Part shown: positions 43,501 to 56,898 of the stretch, in pieces
Layout: every line of letters starts with the position of its first letter
Position numbering within the stretch: position 1 is the stretch's first letter
NCBI RefSeq assembly: GCF_000150275.1
Contig: NW_002060947.1
Coordinates: 2,221,740-2,285,739, forward strand
DNA from: Trichoplax adhaerens
Lineage: Eukaryota; Placozoa; Uniplacotomia; Trichoplacea; Trichoplacidae
DNA: 64,000 bases
Reading direction: 5' to 3'
The notes under the pieces: model-generated
Databases searched by the model: none
Told to the model about the DNA's origin: nothing
What the model saw: only the letters and a program-made list of their open reading frames with translations
Made by a program: the position numbers and the translations under genes

Positions 43501-46500
43501 TTCTTGGTCTCATAGAAGACGATGTATCCACAAGAATTGTAATTTGATCTTCAATAATCGTTCCAAAGAGTTCTCGACTTCCACGTAAAAGCCAGTCAAT
43601 TCTAAAATTACAGAATGTAATCCTCATTTTTACTATTTAATTGAAATAGTTACGCTAATTAAACGTCAAGCGGATATATTCAGAAGTATTTGTGCAGTAT
43701 ATCTACTGTGATAGTATTTTGTTTTACCTTGTATTATACATTTTCAGAGCTGCTCTCATTTTTCTTTCATATTCTCTATAGATATCACCACTAACGTGTA
43801 CATGAACAATGGTTCCATCTTTCCATCTAAAGAAATATTTCAGTGAGAAATTAATATTCCTTTGTGTTGAAGAAATAACTTAAATTTTAATCATAGCTTG
43901 ATGGTACAATACTCATTTGGAGTACTAACTTAGCTCGAATTTTGTAACTTTCTTAAGAGTTACTTCGATGAAAGCTAATGTCTAAGTAAAAAGTTATACC
44001 TACCTCACGTGAACAAATCTGTCGCAGTACTTTGCGTTAATAAGTTTCGGACTTTTAACCTATTAATTATAAATGAATTACGGATGTTTGAGTTAATTTC
44101 AATACTGATTGTTGAGTTACGATAATAAATGTTCTAGTCTATTCATTTAACTATTCAAGTATTCATATGCTGCGATATACTGCTCTATCTAAAAGGCTGT
44201 CAATTTTTCAAAGTAAGATATCTATCAAGAGCAATGTTACCGTAGGATTAATATAATTATATCAAAAAGATCAGTTTGTTTCCTGTAGAATTTCAGCCTA
44301 ATGGACATGTCTTATTTCATGCAATGAAGCTCTGACTGTGCGATATAAGTTGGCTATGAGAGTTTTTAGTTATATGGAAAAACTATTAGCGTGTAATATC
44401 TAAAATTCTAAAACAGAGCAATCGATTATATCGAATAGCGACGTATCCTAACGTTGGTATCAGTATCTTTTCTTGAAGACAAACAAAGTAATCCAAATAA
44501 GCGATTACGAATAAAAGTATCAAGACGTTTATGGACTAGAATAAGGACTTCATTGTATAGTAAAGAAAAAGCCTTTAAAGTAATGAATTTCGTTTTTGCG
44601 TTGCGCTTTTAATTTTTTAAAGGCAACTATCACCCTATTCGTGACTAAATGAATTATTAACGCAATGAATAAATTCATATGTTGGATGGACATGGGTGCA
44701 TTATAAGTAGTAAATAAAATTAAATACAGAATAGTGAGAGGCACAGTCAAGTCATTAATCAAATAGCACGAAGGATTATTTGTATAATTTACCGCGTCAC
44801 CCGAGCCTTCTTCTTCCGGTGGTTTTTGAATATTTTCTACTCCATCACAATGCTTAAAAGCGACTTTCGATAGAAAATCGTAAAATGAGAGTCCTTTAAT
44901 CACTAATCCTTGTCTCTAAAAAGTTCAATAACAGAAATGATATAAATGATATAATAAGTTTGTAAGTTTCATGTATTTAGGAATAACATTCACATTCGTC
45001 CACTTCAAGTTTTATAATTTAAACGTTTCAATAAATGTTACAGTTGTAAATCGCATCAATAATATACGAAATAAGCATACGCGTAGATATATGTAGTCTA
45101 TATATGACGCAATTATTTTATCTTTGCAACATAGCTACCGTTTTGTCTTCATATAACTTTACAAAATTTGACATTTAGTAAAGATTGCTAGGTGCACTAA
45201 CCTTGAGATATTCAACTGAACTAATTACATCTTCATCGTCGCATTGTTGCTCAGAGTTAGTTTCAATTAGCTTAACAGGAACGTTTTGGTTATCATCGAC
45301 TTTTTGGTCAGACATCAAGCGAGTCATTATTTTAGGATCCTTGACTTCATGTTGCAAGGCTTGAATCTCAGCCAAAACATGACGTGCTTGTTCCAGTTCT
45401 TCCCAAATTACTAGTATATCTTCGCGAATTTCCATATCTTTTCTATTTCCATTGGGTTCACGATTATAGAGTGGGTTTCGGGTCGATTTTATCGAAGAAT
45501 CGCTCTGATTAGACTGCCTTCTTTGCCTTAATGATAGCGATTCCATTAAACTGTCGAAGCTTCTATCACAGTCTAGAAAATTGTGAAAGCTTTGAAAAAT
45601 ATTCGTTGGTTAGTTAGCTAACGAAGGTTTCTATCTTTCATAAAACCTTCAATCGCTGTTTTATATTAAACAATAGACAATAATGTTAACACAACTAGTC
45701 AAATTTTATAACAATAGCATGAAAGCTCATTATTCATAGTGAGAAGTAAAGAAGTAGCTCCTTCTGCATCTAAACTAACTTTTCTATTTAAATGTTACAT
45801 TAACTGTGTCAATCAATAAGTTATTGATACAAATTCACCAGGACTTTAAATTGACTTTATACTAGCTTAACTACTACAAGAAATAAGAATAAGTTTTGTT
45901 TAAAAATTTTGTATTAACAGAACGGGATATTGTCATAAGGAAATGATGCCATCAAAAATAGTAAGTACGACATTACTTTTTCCATCACTTTAACAACTAA
46001 AATATGCTAAATTATTAACCAACTATAGGGATACGACATCAGAAAATCTAATAAACCAGTTAGGAATTAATTTCACTGTTTGATTGTTTACACACAATTA
46101 TATTTTGGTAAAGTTGTAGAAGAGTGTAATTTTACGACGTACGTTAATTCGTAGTTTGATAGGACTACTAATACTTGTAGCTAACTTACTTTCCAGACAT
46201 AGATGCTGCAAATTCTTTATAGAATTTAACAGATTCTGTATCGTGACAATTATATGCCACAACATGTATTGGTTTACCACGGTTTGATATCTAAAAATAA
46301 AATAAATCATTTCAATTTCAACAGTTACACCCGAATCTTGCAAGCTCTCATCTTCATAACCATAAAAGATGAACAATTCTTAAATTTATAAAACTATTCT
46401 TAATTTGACCGTAACTAACAATTCAAGATAGTCGAGTCTAAAGGTAACTATTTCATATTGCTAATTTAAGGGTACGTTGATACTCTGCATTAAAACGTAT

Positions 46501-48168
46501 TATGGCAAGTCCTTCAATTAAATCTGTCTTTTATTTATAGATCGATATGATTCTTACCTTCGTTTTCAGTATCTCTTTAGCGGCATCGTAAGATTTATTA
46601 AAAGCTACCAAGTAAATAGCTTCCAGCTGATCGTCTGATAATGCGGTAAGAATGGCTTCAGCTGTACTGGTAGGTGTTGTACTAGGATTGTGTGGCATCT
46701 TCCGAATCCATTCTAGTGATTGTTCGATTGATGAAGCATTGACTTCAAGAACTGATTGCTGCCAGCACTGAACCATATCGGAACTCCTTTATAGGATTTT
46801 ATTAAAAGGTATCAAAATACTTTCTGATGGTAATAGTGTGAGATGTATTTGTATGATGAAATGCGCAACTTACCTGATGATATTATATTTAGTTACATGC
46901 GTAAGCTGTTCGTGGACAACTAATTCAATTAAAGCTTTAACGTCATCAAATTCGTCTGCAATCTCCGCATTTCCATCAATAATGATTATAATACGACTTT
47001 CATGAATTACTCCAAATATACAGCGACTGAAAATGAGGCATTAGAATCATTACATAGTATTATTACGTTTCATTCTGTTAATCCTGTCTTATTTACTAAT
47101 CCAATTAAAAATTTTTAATTAAGAAATATGACTCTTAGTCAGGATATTTTGTAAAATATATATCATCTGTTAAGCCAAACTAGTGTCAGCATGGCACATC
47201 AAATTATTCGAACAAGTCGAAGTTGTTTTTTACCTTCCTGAAGTTAGCCATTCTAGTCGCTGCTTAAATAAGTTGACCACCTTAAGAATTACCTTCTCTA
47301 CGGATTGTAGCTTTTGCAGACTTGCAGAAATCTAAGTTATATAATATTAAAATATGTAAGTTGCTGAGAAAATATTTCTATAATATTGAAATAAATGCAA
47401 ATCAAAAATCTAGTCGAAGCGATCTCATTACTGTAGATACATTGCGCACAGTCTTATATTGTAATAGAAAGACAAAGCAATCGCTTACATTATATATGAT
47501 GCCATTTTTACTAGGATATTGGACGAATAGCCCCTGAGAGTATTTTGAACGTATCGGCTTTTTAAGAGCATCAACATAATCTAAAATGAAAGATAAAAGA
47601 ATATAGGGACGTCAGGGAAATTTATATTTATTGGCATGCCAATTAATCAACTGAATTAATAATTTTCTGTCTTATATCTTCAAATGGAGGTAATACACAG
47701 TGAAATAATAGATTTATAAAGTGAAAATTAATATAACTTGCCATCAACATGTTTAAATCCGATTGTTGGAAGAATCTGCTCCATGGTTAGTTTCTTAACC
47801 GATAAGCCATGACGCTGATAACAAATAATAATTTCAAAATTCTCAGTTTTACTGATAGCATTATTACTTTGATAGCTATCACATTTCATACATTGTACAG
47901 TAAAAACAGCTACCCTGTATGTATTACACTTATAATGTATAAATAAGTTCGTAAATGATTTGCCTTATCTATTACAAAATAATTTTTACTAGGGTGTATA
48001 AAATATCGCTAGGATTGACACACTGATATAACCTCTATTTATTACCTTTAGCCATACTAACGAAGAGCATTGTATACAAGCATCAGTAAGCCAATCTGTT
48101 CTGGTAGATTCGATTCCCCATCGCCTAAAGCGCATGGAGGTCTTGCTAATATCTGAATTGAGTGCCAT
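34579..48168 (-). CDS. VWA3B: VWA3B-like protein with vWA modules and Tudor-like tail, 38 exons, 1997 aa
   Basis: Exons in translation order: 48168-48046, 47814-47742, 47580-47489, 47331-47234, 47026-46874, 46786-46558, 46290-46190, 45589-45202, 44915-44793, 44059-44004, 43826-43728, 43601-43463, 43340-43110, 42992-42865, 42765-42702, 42353-42226, 42130-41895, 41801-41759, 41560-41428, 41250-41129, 41019-40969, 40896-40686, 40529-40503, 40421-40389, 40294-40207, 40116-39848, 39743-39640, 38992-38955, 38719-37304, 37223-37119, 36451-36330, 36216-36162, 36089-36028, 35791-35650, 35558-35485, 35354-35273, 35137-35059, 34855-34579. Sum 5994 nt. A module W[LI]xxxGLxxKxL occurs near residues 40, 417 and 830. 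The first is followed by a vWA fold with a degenerate metal site (IIIIIDGNAEI). The second has an intact MIDAS, D537-T-S-S-S, with STNT and TDGRPD. The third stops after its linker. A DUF4537 region (about 1027-1180) and two or three further Tudor-like segments (about 1640-1905) follow. Exon 29 alone encodes 472 aa of Ser/Asp/Gln/Asn-rich sequence with a coiled coil (about 1312-1405). Human VWA3B is about 1294 aa; cilium-related expression is known for the family, but the molecular role is unknown. Intron 2 is GC-AG. Confidence 0.9.
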
Positions 48169-49529
48169 TGTTTAGAATGAGTAATCTATAGAGATAGAAG
48201 TAGATATGGTCAGGTGATAGATAACTGTTAGTGTTATTAATGACCAGATCGACTAATAAATAAAGATGAAGTTTAGATAAGTAAATGTCCGAACTCTTTA
48301 AAGCTTGAAATCTAATTAAAACTTCTACCGCAACTTCAGAGTTAAGAATTACAAAATGATATGAATCAGTAACTATGATATCCTTCGTTACTACAGTATT
48401 ACTCTTTGAGTTTTATTGCTGTGGAATAATATTTATAAAGAGGCGATCGTTTCGATTGAAATGTTAGTTTATGATATTATTTATGATAAAGACGGGATTT
48501 GATTACATATTAAGGTTGTGACAAATTGCCGGTCAATATAGCCCATTAGCTGGAATTCGTGTTTTAGCATTACGCGTAAAACATGTTGCCATACATCACT
48601 TTACAATTACTATGGTGTGCCGGCAATAAAGATATATTCTTATGTACTGTACGTATTAGATAATTCGGACAGATATATAATGTGTCATAATTACTATCAC
48701 TACAAAAATATGCCTAATACATTAATTCTGCTATTAAGTAAGCTGTAGTGCAATACTCACATTAGTTCAAGATAGATAAAGTTGCACCTTTTACCGTTGA
48801 CGTATTGAATCTGTTATTGAAGTATCTAAACGATTCATTACCAAAACCGCTAGTCACAATTTACAATTCTTGCAACTTTAAAGAATTGGATATTGCTTCC
48901 TTTTTAGTATGAAATCCTATAAGCTATTAGAAAGTTTTAGAAAGTCATGCAATCTTATGAACTGCTAAATTCAAACAAACTTGATTGATTTTGATTGATT
49001 GATGTAAGCATGTTTATAAGCTTACTGTACGTATGCTTGATGTCTTGGATAGTAAACCGGTAAATGATTCAAGTCTTACTCCTCTGATAGCCAATTTTGT
49101 TACTGTAGCATCACTATATTATAATATGAAGTACGTTAATGGTTGTAAAGATAAACCAATGGCGTAATATTCGTACAAGAATGCGTACCTCAATTATATC
49201 AATTTATGTACGAGTAAGCAGATGATAAAGGTGCGATATACGCACAGTATTTTATAAGGTTTAGATGCTAGCAGTACTTCTCTTACTATACCAACGCCTC
49301 GGTACGTAAACTACTTTACGCTTTTGACCGTAACATATCGATACACGTATACTGTATATATGTACAATAACAAAATGCAGCGTAGTAACAAGTAAAGACT
49401 TTACACTTAAGCGCGATAATAACATAATATAATTTAACTTTTCTGGATTCTACACCTGGTAAGCATCTAGTTAGTGGTTACTAATAGCAACAGAAATCTG
49501 TCGTTTCTCTGTTTCGGACATCCAGGTTT
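48169..49529. other. Head-to-head gap, VWA3B side, no gene seen
   Basis: AT-rich 5' flank of VWA3B. It contains no exon I can support, and its promoter cannot be delimited. The repeat block begins at its right edge. Confidence 0.55.
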
Positions 49530-50205
49530 TCGGACAGCACAGTACAGTACAGAATCAATCCGCTTCCGTTTGGCCAATGGCCATACAGTACAGTACCAGT
49601 GTACAGTACAGCTCACAGTACTTTATACTGTAGCTTACAATACTATACAGCGTGAACCAGTTCGAATCAGAGTACTTTTTAAAGGTGCGCTAAAATCACA
49701 ACTATCTGTACAGTACAGAGGGTGGACGGGCTAATACTGTATGTAGGATTTTTGTGAAAACGGAATGCATAAAAATTTTGTTATAACAGATTTCATATCA
49801 GTCGATGGAGAAAGAGTTAAATTTACACGAATCCGTACTGTACAGTACTGTATATGATATACAGTACTGTACCTTTTCCACAAGCTTCTACGAAATTGGA
49901 AATTCTTCGTCACTTCAGTACTTTACTTAACCTACTTTATGTACTGCACACTGTACAGTACACTATACAGTACTGTACTGTACGTGCATCTCACGTACCG
50001 TACAGTACAATGTACTGTACAATATACAGTATGTACTGCCCATTGGTAGAGCACAGTAAACAGTAGTACAGTACTGTAGTACGCTATACAGTACTGTACT
50101 GCACAGTGTACAGTGTACAGTAGTACTGTTAAAGTAAAGTATCTGCGGTCTTTTCAATACTGCAAAGTTGCATCTCGGATGTACAGGACATTGTACAGTA
50201 TGTAT
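49530..50205. repeat. Flipping (GTACA)n/(TGTAC)n repeat block 4, VWA3B/CWF19L2 gap
   Basis: Densest around 49840-50130, with alternating GTACA and TGTAC runs plus GTACACTGTAC and ATACAGT variants. It lies between the divergent starts of VWA3B (48168, minus) and CWF19L2 (50349, plus), ending about 140 bp before the CWF19L2 ATG. Frames across it are open only because the pentamer lacks stops. Confidence 0.92.
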
Positions 50206-50348
50206 GCAAATTTACATTCATAAATATCTTTATAAACATGATTCTTCCTTGTCAGCTCTACTGAAAGCGAAGTACTTGATTTACTACTGTAATTAAATTA
50301 AATACCATGCAGTATTACCATTGATTCATTGGCTAAAACGGCGAAGAC

Positions 50349-53300
50349 ATGGAATTTATATCTGGAAATAAGATTGAAAGCGACCGACAGCAAGTGCGAG
50401 CTGCTCGTCAACAAATTTTAGAGAAGGTACAGTAAGCAGTACTGTAGACTATAATGCCATACTATCTGTCCGTCATCATAATTTCACCAAATATTGCAAG
50501 GAACTATGATGTGCAGTGTGATGAAGTACGTTATTATTCAATGTAAGCTCGATATTTCAGTGGTCTTCTTCCTACAGTTTCCTGTAAACTTGGACGTCAA
50601 ATAGCAAAGACTTCGCAAAATACTGTATATTACAATCTCTGTTTTGCTAAGCTACAGCTAGTGTAGTTATGATAAAGGAGGTAGGCTGATACGAGATTGT
50701 TCAGTGAACGAATTTCTTGTACACTAGAATCATATAGTTTCGCGTTGTTACATTACAATTGTATTACCTTTTGCCTTATTTTGCATTTTATTGCATAGTC
50801 TATGAACACACAAGTGTTCATGTCATGGATTTGTCTACTTCTGCATGGCAAATTCTTGATGTAATACGAGTTAACTCAGTTAATAGATGAAATAGTTTGA
50901 TCCTAACTATGGTTAAAATTCTAAGGTCTTGAGATTGATTGTATGCATATTAATTAACTGTTGCAGATTAGTTTAAATGTTGTATAACATACACATCACA
51001 GATATCCACCTATACAGTAAACGTATATTGCACCTCACATCGTTCATGCATGAGAATGAATGATTATAATGCACTCGTACGTACATGTACTGTACAAGAT
51101 CTGCCTAATCATTTTGCAACAGGGCTAGATGATGTTATCAGTTCGAAAATAGGAATGCAAGATTAGTACATTACTTCAAAGACTAAATAGAACATGATGT
51201 CGTTGTTTATAATTTCTTATGAGGTACAAATACCATCATTATCATTAATTATAATTTCTTATGTTCGCCTGTAATCTAATTAGAAAATAATTGAGATGAC
51301 TAGATTGCACTTTCTTGATGGCATGATAGGCAAAAAGGGACTTTTTTAGAAAACAGCAAATTGAAGAACGAAAACGGCAACGTGGTGACGATGTATGGAT
51401 ACTGCCATCCATCGATAAGAGAATAAAAGATGACTCAGGGGTGCGTACGTAATAAATACTAACTATATCCATTTTGGCATCATTAGGGTTCAATGCAGAA
51501 GAAAATAGGACATAGGATTTTAGCAATTTTTGTGATTAAGCAACTCTTGTAGCTGTGTCTCTACTTTTGCAATTGTTACGATGTCGATGGACTGATTCTT
51601 TGCAATTCATACATTAGCGCTTCCTGTCAATACTTTTATATAGTAAACAAAGATTTTCTCTAAAACTAGATCATATTAGACTGTCTCACAGACAATGATA
51701 GAGTAGGACGTACTAATACAATATCTATGATTGGATGATTTACCCCAATCTATTAGGATATAAATGAAAGGAAGAAAAAGAAGAGTAAGAAAAGCAAGAA
51801 ATCGAAACATAAAAAGGTTCTTTAATGCTTTTCCCGATTACTACAATATTTCTAGAAATTATATTATTCTAAAAGTCCATTACATTGTTTTAGTCTAAAC
51901 GTAAAGCACATCATGAAAGATCAATGAAGCAAATCCCAGATTCTGTATGTAATCAAGCGTTACTACCTGCTACGAGTGCTAAGATTATGGAACTGTCAGT
52001 GACTACTAAAAATAGTAGTCTCTGTATTATATGATGAATTTGTAGAAACTTGGGTGTTAATCAGAATGCAGCATAAACTTGTAGCGTGAAACTTTAGGAT
52101 ATCCTACATTGATTGATTATTTTATCATTTTTCATGTAGGATGAAGAATCTAACGAGGATAGTGATAGTCAATGGGTGGAGAAGCTAGTTGATGACAACA
52201 AAGGCCAATCAGTGACTGACAGTCAGCAGCAGTCTGGAGGCCTAGCCAAAGTGAGTTCTCGTAACATTGTGATCCAATGATTAGTTCGTAATAGTTATAA
52301 ATTTGCTAAGATTATTTCATTGGTAATAGTACAGTATATTAGTTACATCATGTTTTACATTAAAAATTACTATAGAACATAATACCATTAATATACCAAA
52401 AAGTATGAACTTTTCAGCGGTAATGACAGTCATCACATTTTAATTGGCTTACATCCACTTGCCAACGCTTGTTAATTAAACTAGTACTTTGTACAAAAGA
52501 TTAATTTGTTCTCCTTTTATTTTTCTTAGAGAGACGATTGGATGCTTCATTCGCACCTATTTGATGACATAAGTCAAAGGTCTAAAGAACGAGATATACT
52601 TAAACCTATCAAAGAAGATAAAAAGGAGACTGCACAATCTGATCTGGTAAACAATTAGACCTTAAGTTATTATAATGTCTTTTCTTTCGTATTTTGTTTC
52701 GCTCGTAGTATCTATCACGCACTAATAAAGTTTGTAACCATTTAGCCTGGTCAGCATCCTAAGGAATTGAATCCGTACTGGAAAAACAATGGTACCGGCC
52801 TACCTGAGGACAATGTAAAGGTTATTGACAGCTTCAATTTACAATTGTATGACTGTAGTCATAATAGCAGTACTTATTTTCCATGTCGCTAAGACTTTAA
52901 GAAAAGAAGAATATAAAAATAATGATGTAGCTTTTGTCGATTAGGAGATACCAAATTTTTCCCGTAACCGTCCAGAATCTAGTAGCGTTAAGAAGGACAA
53001 TGTAGTCGCTGATCGTCTACAATTAGCAAAGGATCGCTGGAAGCTTGCCAAACTTCAAAAGGAAGATACTTCTGCTACATCCGTGGCTGAGAAGAATAAT
53101 TCTAAGACTGCAAAAAAATTTTCTCGTCCTGGAACTTCTCCCGCGTCACTCCCGCAACAGATGACATCTAAGAGGCATGGCTGGATGAAGCAAGGACATA
53201 CAGAATACACCAACGAGAGCGAAAATACCTTGCATTCTAAAGAATCTGCAGAAGATCTGAGTAGGCTTGAGTTTACTGATACTTTAAACCATGTCGATAA

Positions 53301-56288
53301 GCAAGAATCGATAACGGATGAACCGAGTTCTTCCGACAGTGAATGCTGCAGTTCATATGATGAAGCAGAAGAAAAATCAACCGTAAAAATTGCAACTACT
53401 GACGATCTTAATGTGATTAGCTCTAAGATTTTTAGAGCAGAGTTGATGGGAGACATGGTTAGATTATACATTAAGGTCTCTACAAATGATTGAAATTATA
53501 GTTATTTTTAGTGTGCTACATTTAATTTCAGGAACTTGCAAATAAATTGAAGCATCAATTGGAGACTGCAAGGCTTGCCAAAGATGACCATCAGATGCGA
53601 CTAGTAGTTACTAAACCTAAGTCCGGCAACAACGCAGATAAAACTGCTGAGAGTACATCCAAGGAGAATGTCATTTATCTTAGTCGGAAAAACGCTTCTG
53701 GGATGGAAATTCCTCTAAAAAATCCAAATAACCCAAACTATGGCAAGCTCGATCATCGTCGAAAGAAGGTTCTACTAATGTATAATTAGTTGACTATTTT
53801 AAAGTTCTATTTGCGTGCACCTACTTAGAAATTGGTATTAGATGTTAAACCAGAGACTGCTAGGGACTATTAAGAAAAAGAAAGAGAGGAGGGAAAGCGG
53901 TTGTTCACTATATAAAAAATGTGAAGGCCGGTTATTTGGCTGATCATTTTAACTGCATCGTATATCTACAACGGTACACTTTACTGTCTGTAATTGACAC
54001 CCAAATTAGCTATTGGGTTGGTTTTGTGCAGTATGGTATACGATCTCGTTTGTACCACGTAGTAGAATGGCCGGAAAAATGATAGGCCTCCACATTATTT
54101 TACTCTGAAGGCCGCTTTCTGTCCGTTTCTTTCTTTCTTTTTAGTAGTCTCTATCGAAATTATACCAAATATTTTTCACTAATGTACTTGAGTAGAATCA
54201 TTTAAACCGTATGGTATCTTGCACTGTACTACACTTCTACTTTACTTAGAGTTGGAAATAGTTTTAAGTTTTATAAGATTACTTACGGCTTACCTGAATC
54301 TCATTGACGATACCTTTCTATTGTCTAATACAGATCAAGACACACTCTCTCGCTGGTGATCGTGAGCGATACTTTGCCGATGATGATAAGCATGATCTTA
54401 AAGCTCTTGTTAGTGCATGCATGATAATTTGCGTATTCGAATAGTAAAATTATACCTGTAATAATTTCGAATATTATATGGTATATTTATGGTTAATTAG
54501 TTTCAACATGAGAAGGAAGGAAACTCGTTGGATTACAACAATGTGTTATCCCGCCTATCTAATAAGGTAATTTTCCCCCTTCGCTCTAAAATAATAATGG
54601 TAGCGTCATAAAGTTCAAGCTTTCTGTAATAATTTGTCCTTGAGAAAATTTTCCACCACTACAGAATAATATTCGCATGCATTACGTCGTTAGGGCCGTG
54701 CGTCTGTCGATTCCGAAAATTTCACTTTAGACGATATGTTTGAAAGCAGTCTAGCACGTGAATTGACCCCAGGACAAAAATATGAACGTGAAAAACGGAA
54801 AGCGACAATTGGTAAAATTATTCTATTTGATGTAATAAATATACTATGCTCAAATATGGTGCTATAAATAGTATTGCTATTGAAGAAAATTAGAACATAC
54901 GAGAAATTCATTAAACAAAATTAGAATTAGAATTATTTGTCCTTCTTAGAGCAACACAAGCTAATGGAAAAGCAATCCAAATGTCCGTTTTGTATAGATA
55001 GTAGTATCTTTGAGAAACATTTACTGATTGCTTTGGGCATCAAGGTATCCCTTATCATTATGAGAGCTTTTTTGTTCATAATCGGAATAAACCGAAAATT
55101 ACTTTAAAAATGTTTCAGGTTTACCTATCATTGCCTAGTCATCGCCCTTTAACGGACGGTCACTGCTTTATTGTTACAATGGCTCACGAATTAGCTAGAA
55201 CTGCCTTGGATGAAGATGTTTTGCATGAAATAAACGTAAATTCCTTATTAAGATTATTTCTACTGCAGTAGCCTGCATATATATGTAATATATGTATGAA
55301 TTTACCGTTATATTTTCTTCGAATATAGGTTTATCGGAAAGGTTTGACGAAAATGTTCGCTGAGAAGGTACTGCTTAGCAGCAATCTTACATGTTGAAGT
55401 TAGGTCTTAAAAAACTGCAATTGCTTCACTAATATTTAGTCTTCATAAGTGTATAGAATTCAATTTACTTATTGCCATGTAGACTTATTCCAATTTGCTC
55501 TTGATAAATTTGTATTAACCACCAGGGGATGACTGCAATATTTATTGAAACATGTATAAACATAAGGCATCACCGTCATTTATGCATCCAGTGCTTACCA
55601 GTTCCACAAGAAATTGGCGATATGAGTCCCATATACTTTAAGGTTCGTAAAATGTTAGTAACATTAATTCACAGGCTCTACTATATAAGCATATTTGCTT
55701 AAATACTGCAGAAAGCTATCCAGGAATCAGATACAGAATGGTCTCAAAATAAGAAACTGATTTCGTTTAGTGAAGCGAAATTGACTCATTCAGTACGTGA
55801 TAGATAAAATATTTCCTTCATCACTGAATTTCTATATATTTTACATGCTATCAGTTGCTTTACCAATGATATCAGTTTTCTCCGTACATGGCTTACGTTT
55901 AAACCTATGATACTACAGATACCTAAAGGATTTCCGTACTTTGCGGTTGAATTTGAGTTAAATGGAGGCTTTGCTCATGTCATTGAAGATGAAGATTTAT
56001 TTCCTTATTACTTTGGGCAGGTACTCGAACTACTGATCATAGACAATGTTAAATTCATGTCTGAAGTGTTTTATCGAATTAGTAATTAGTAGCGTAAATA
56101 TTATAGAAAGCAGGTATTCATCCGCCCTATTCTTTTACTATTAGGAGATTATTGGTGGAATGCTAGACGTTGATCCATATTTATGGAGACGACCGCCGAA
56201 GGAGAACTTTAGTCAACAGCAAAAACGAGTTATTGAGTTTTCAAAATGGTGGAAACCGTATGATTGGACGCAGAAGATTGAACGATAA
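50349..56288 (+). CDS. CWF19L2: CWF19L2, spliceosome-disassembly factor, complete, 19 exons
   Basis: Exons: 50349-50431, 51350-51440, 51757-51816, 51894-51944, 52140-52250, 52530-52646, 52746-52814, 52945-53457, 53532-53768, 54334-54408, 54501-54566, 54694-54811, 54950-55044, 55119-55235, 55329-55367, 55526-55642, 55712-55792, 55919-56020, 56145-56288. The total of 2286 nt gives 761 aa (human 894). Nuclear protein related to Cwf19/Drn1, which acts with the debranching enzyme on intron-lariat spliceosomes. The N-terminal half is basic or acidic and disordered, with RGDDVWILPSIDKRI, a Lys/Ser run and ELNPYWKNNGTGLPED. The CwfJ C-terminal domain 1 begins at KCPFC (about residue 540) and includes DGHCFIV and LPVPQEIGDMSPIYFKKAI. 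Domain 2 has FELNGGFAHVIEDE and IIGGMLDVDPYLWRR and ends KWWKPYDWT. Exon 1/2 has two in-phase donor-acceptor pairs (donors after 50426 or 50431), so up to four residues there are uncertain. The exon 8 donor after 53457 was preferred by similarity to human. Confidence 0.95.
53867..54153. repeat. Imperfect long inverted repeat in CWF19L2 intron 9
   Basis: Left arm about 53867-53945 reads through GGGACTATTAAGAAAAAG, GGGAAAGCGG and AATGTGAAGGCC. The reverse complement of the right arm (about 54070-54153) reads GAGACTACTAAAAAGAAAG, CAGAAAGCGG and AATGTGGAGGCC. The two arms pair imperfectly by eye over some 80 bp around a spacer of about 120 bp. The form is that of a foldback or MITE-like element; no target-site duplication was confirmed. 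The host intron (565 bp) is the second longest of this gene. Confidence 0.65.
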
Positions 56289-56898
56289 CATAATGTGTCG
56301 CAATAGCATTAGATACTAAGTTTTGTATTTAGGTCGTTGTTGTGACATATTTAATCTTATTCCGAAAAGGTCATCTAGAGGACAGATATCCAAAATTGCA
56401 CTAACCACTACAGTACTACAATCATGTATAGTTTAATAATATAATTAGCACCTGCGCTTTCATCAGAATCATTTTAGCTTTCAGCAGTATTTACAGTTCA
56501 GCATCACTCACGACTTGTGATGATTGTGACCTTGCAATTTCTAAGTGAAATGTGTATATATATTTTTCGTTGTCTTAAGAAAAAATTTCAGTAATGTCAA
56601 TAAAATTATGCTTTCTACACTTTCAGCAAGCAAATAGATTTTTTTATTGTTTTCAAATAATTAAAAATGTCAAGAGCTCTATAAAAAGGTTAAAATTCCT
56701 TTAGTATTTAATCTAGAGCATAATCAATTTTAAATTTTCCTTGACTTAAATCAAGCTGGTGCAGATGTAATCCGTCATATTACGTATAACGACAATGAAT
56801 AGACATTCAGCCCTTAGTCGTATTAATACTTTCAGAAGCATCTAATAAAGAAAATATGTAATACAATGATCTTTGCCAATACAAGATAACGGATCATT
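56289..56898. other. Tail-to-tail gap CWF19L2 / ETFDH
   Basis: Two 3'UTRs meet here: plus-strand AATAAA near 56599 (CWF19L2) and minus-strand AATAAA near 56648 (ETFDH) are about 50 bp apart, so the transcripts probably overlap or nearly touch. No gene or repeat block is seen. Confidence 0.55.

Noticed and set aside
53055-53471. 138-codon antisense frame inside CWF19L2
   Set aside because: Shadow of the long exon 8, whose sense frame is clearly coding.
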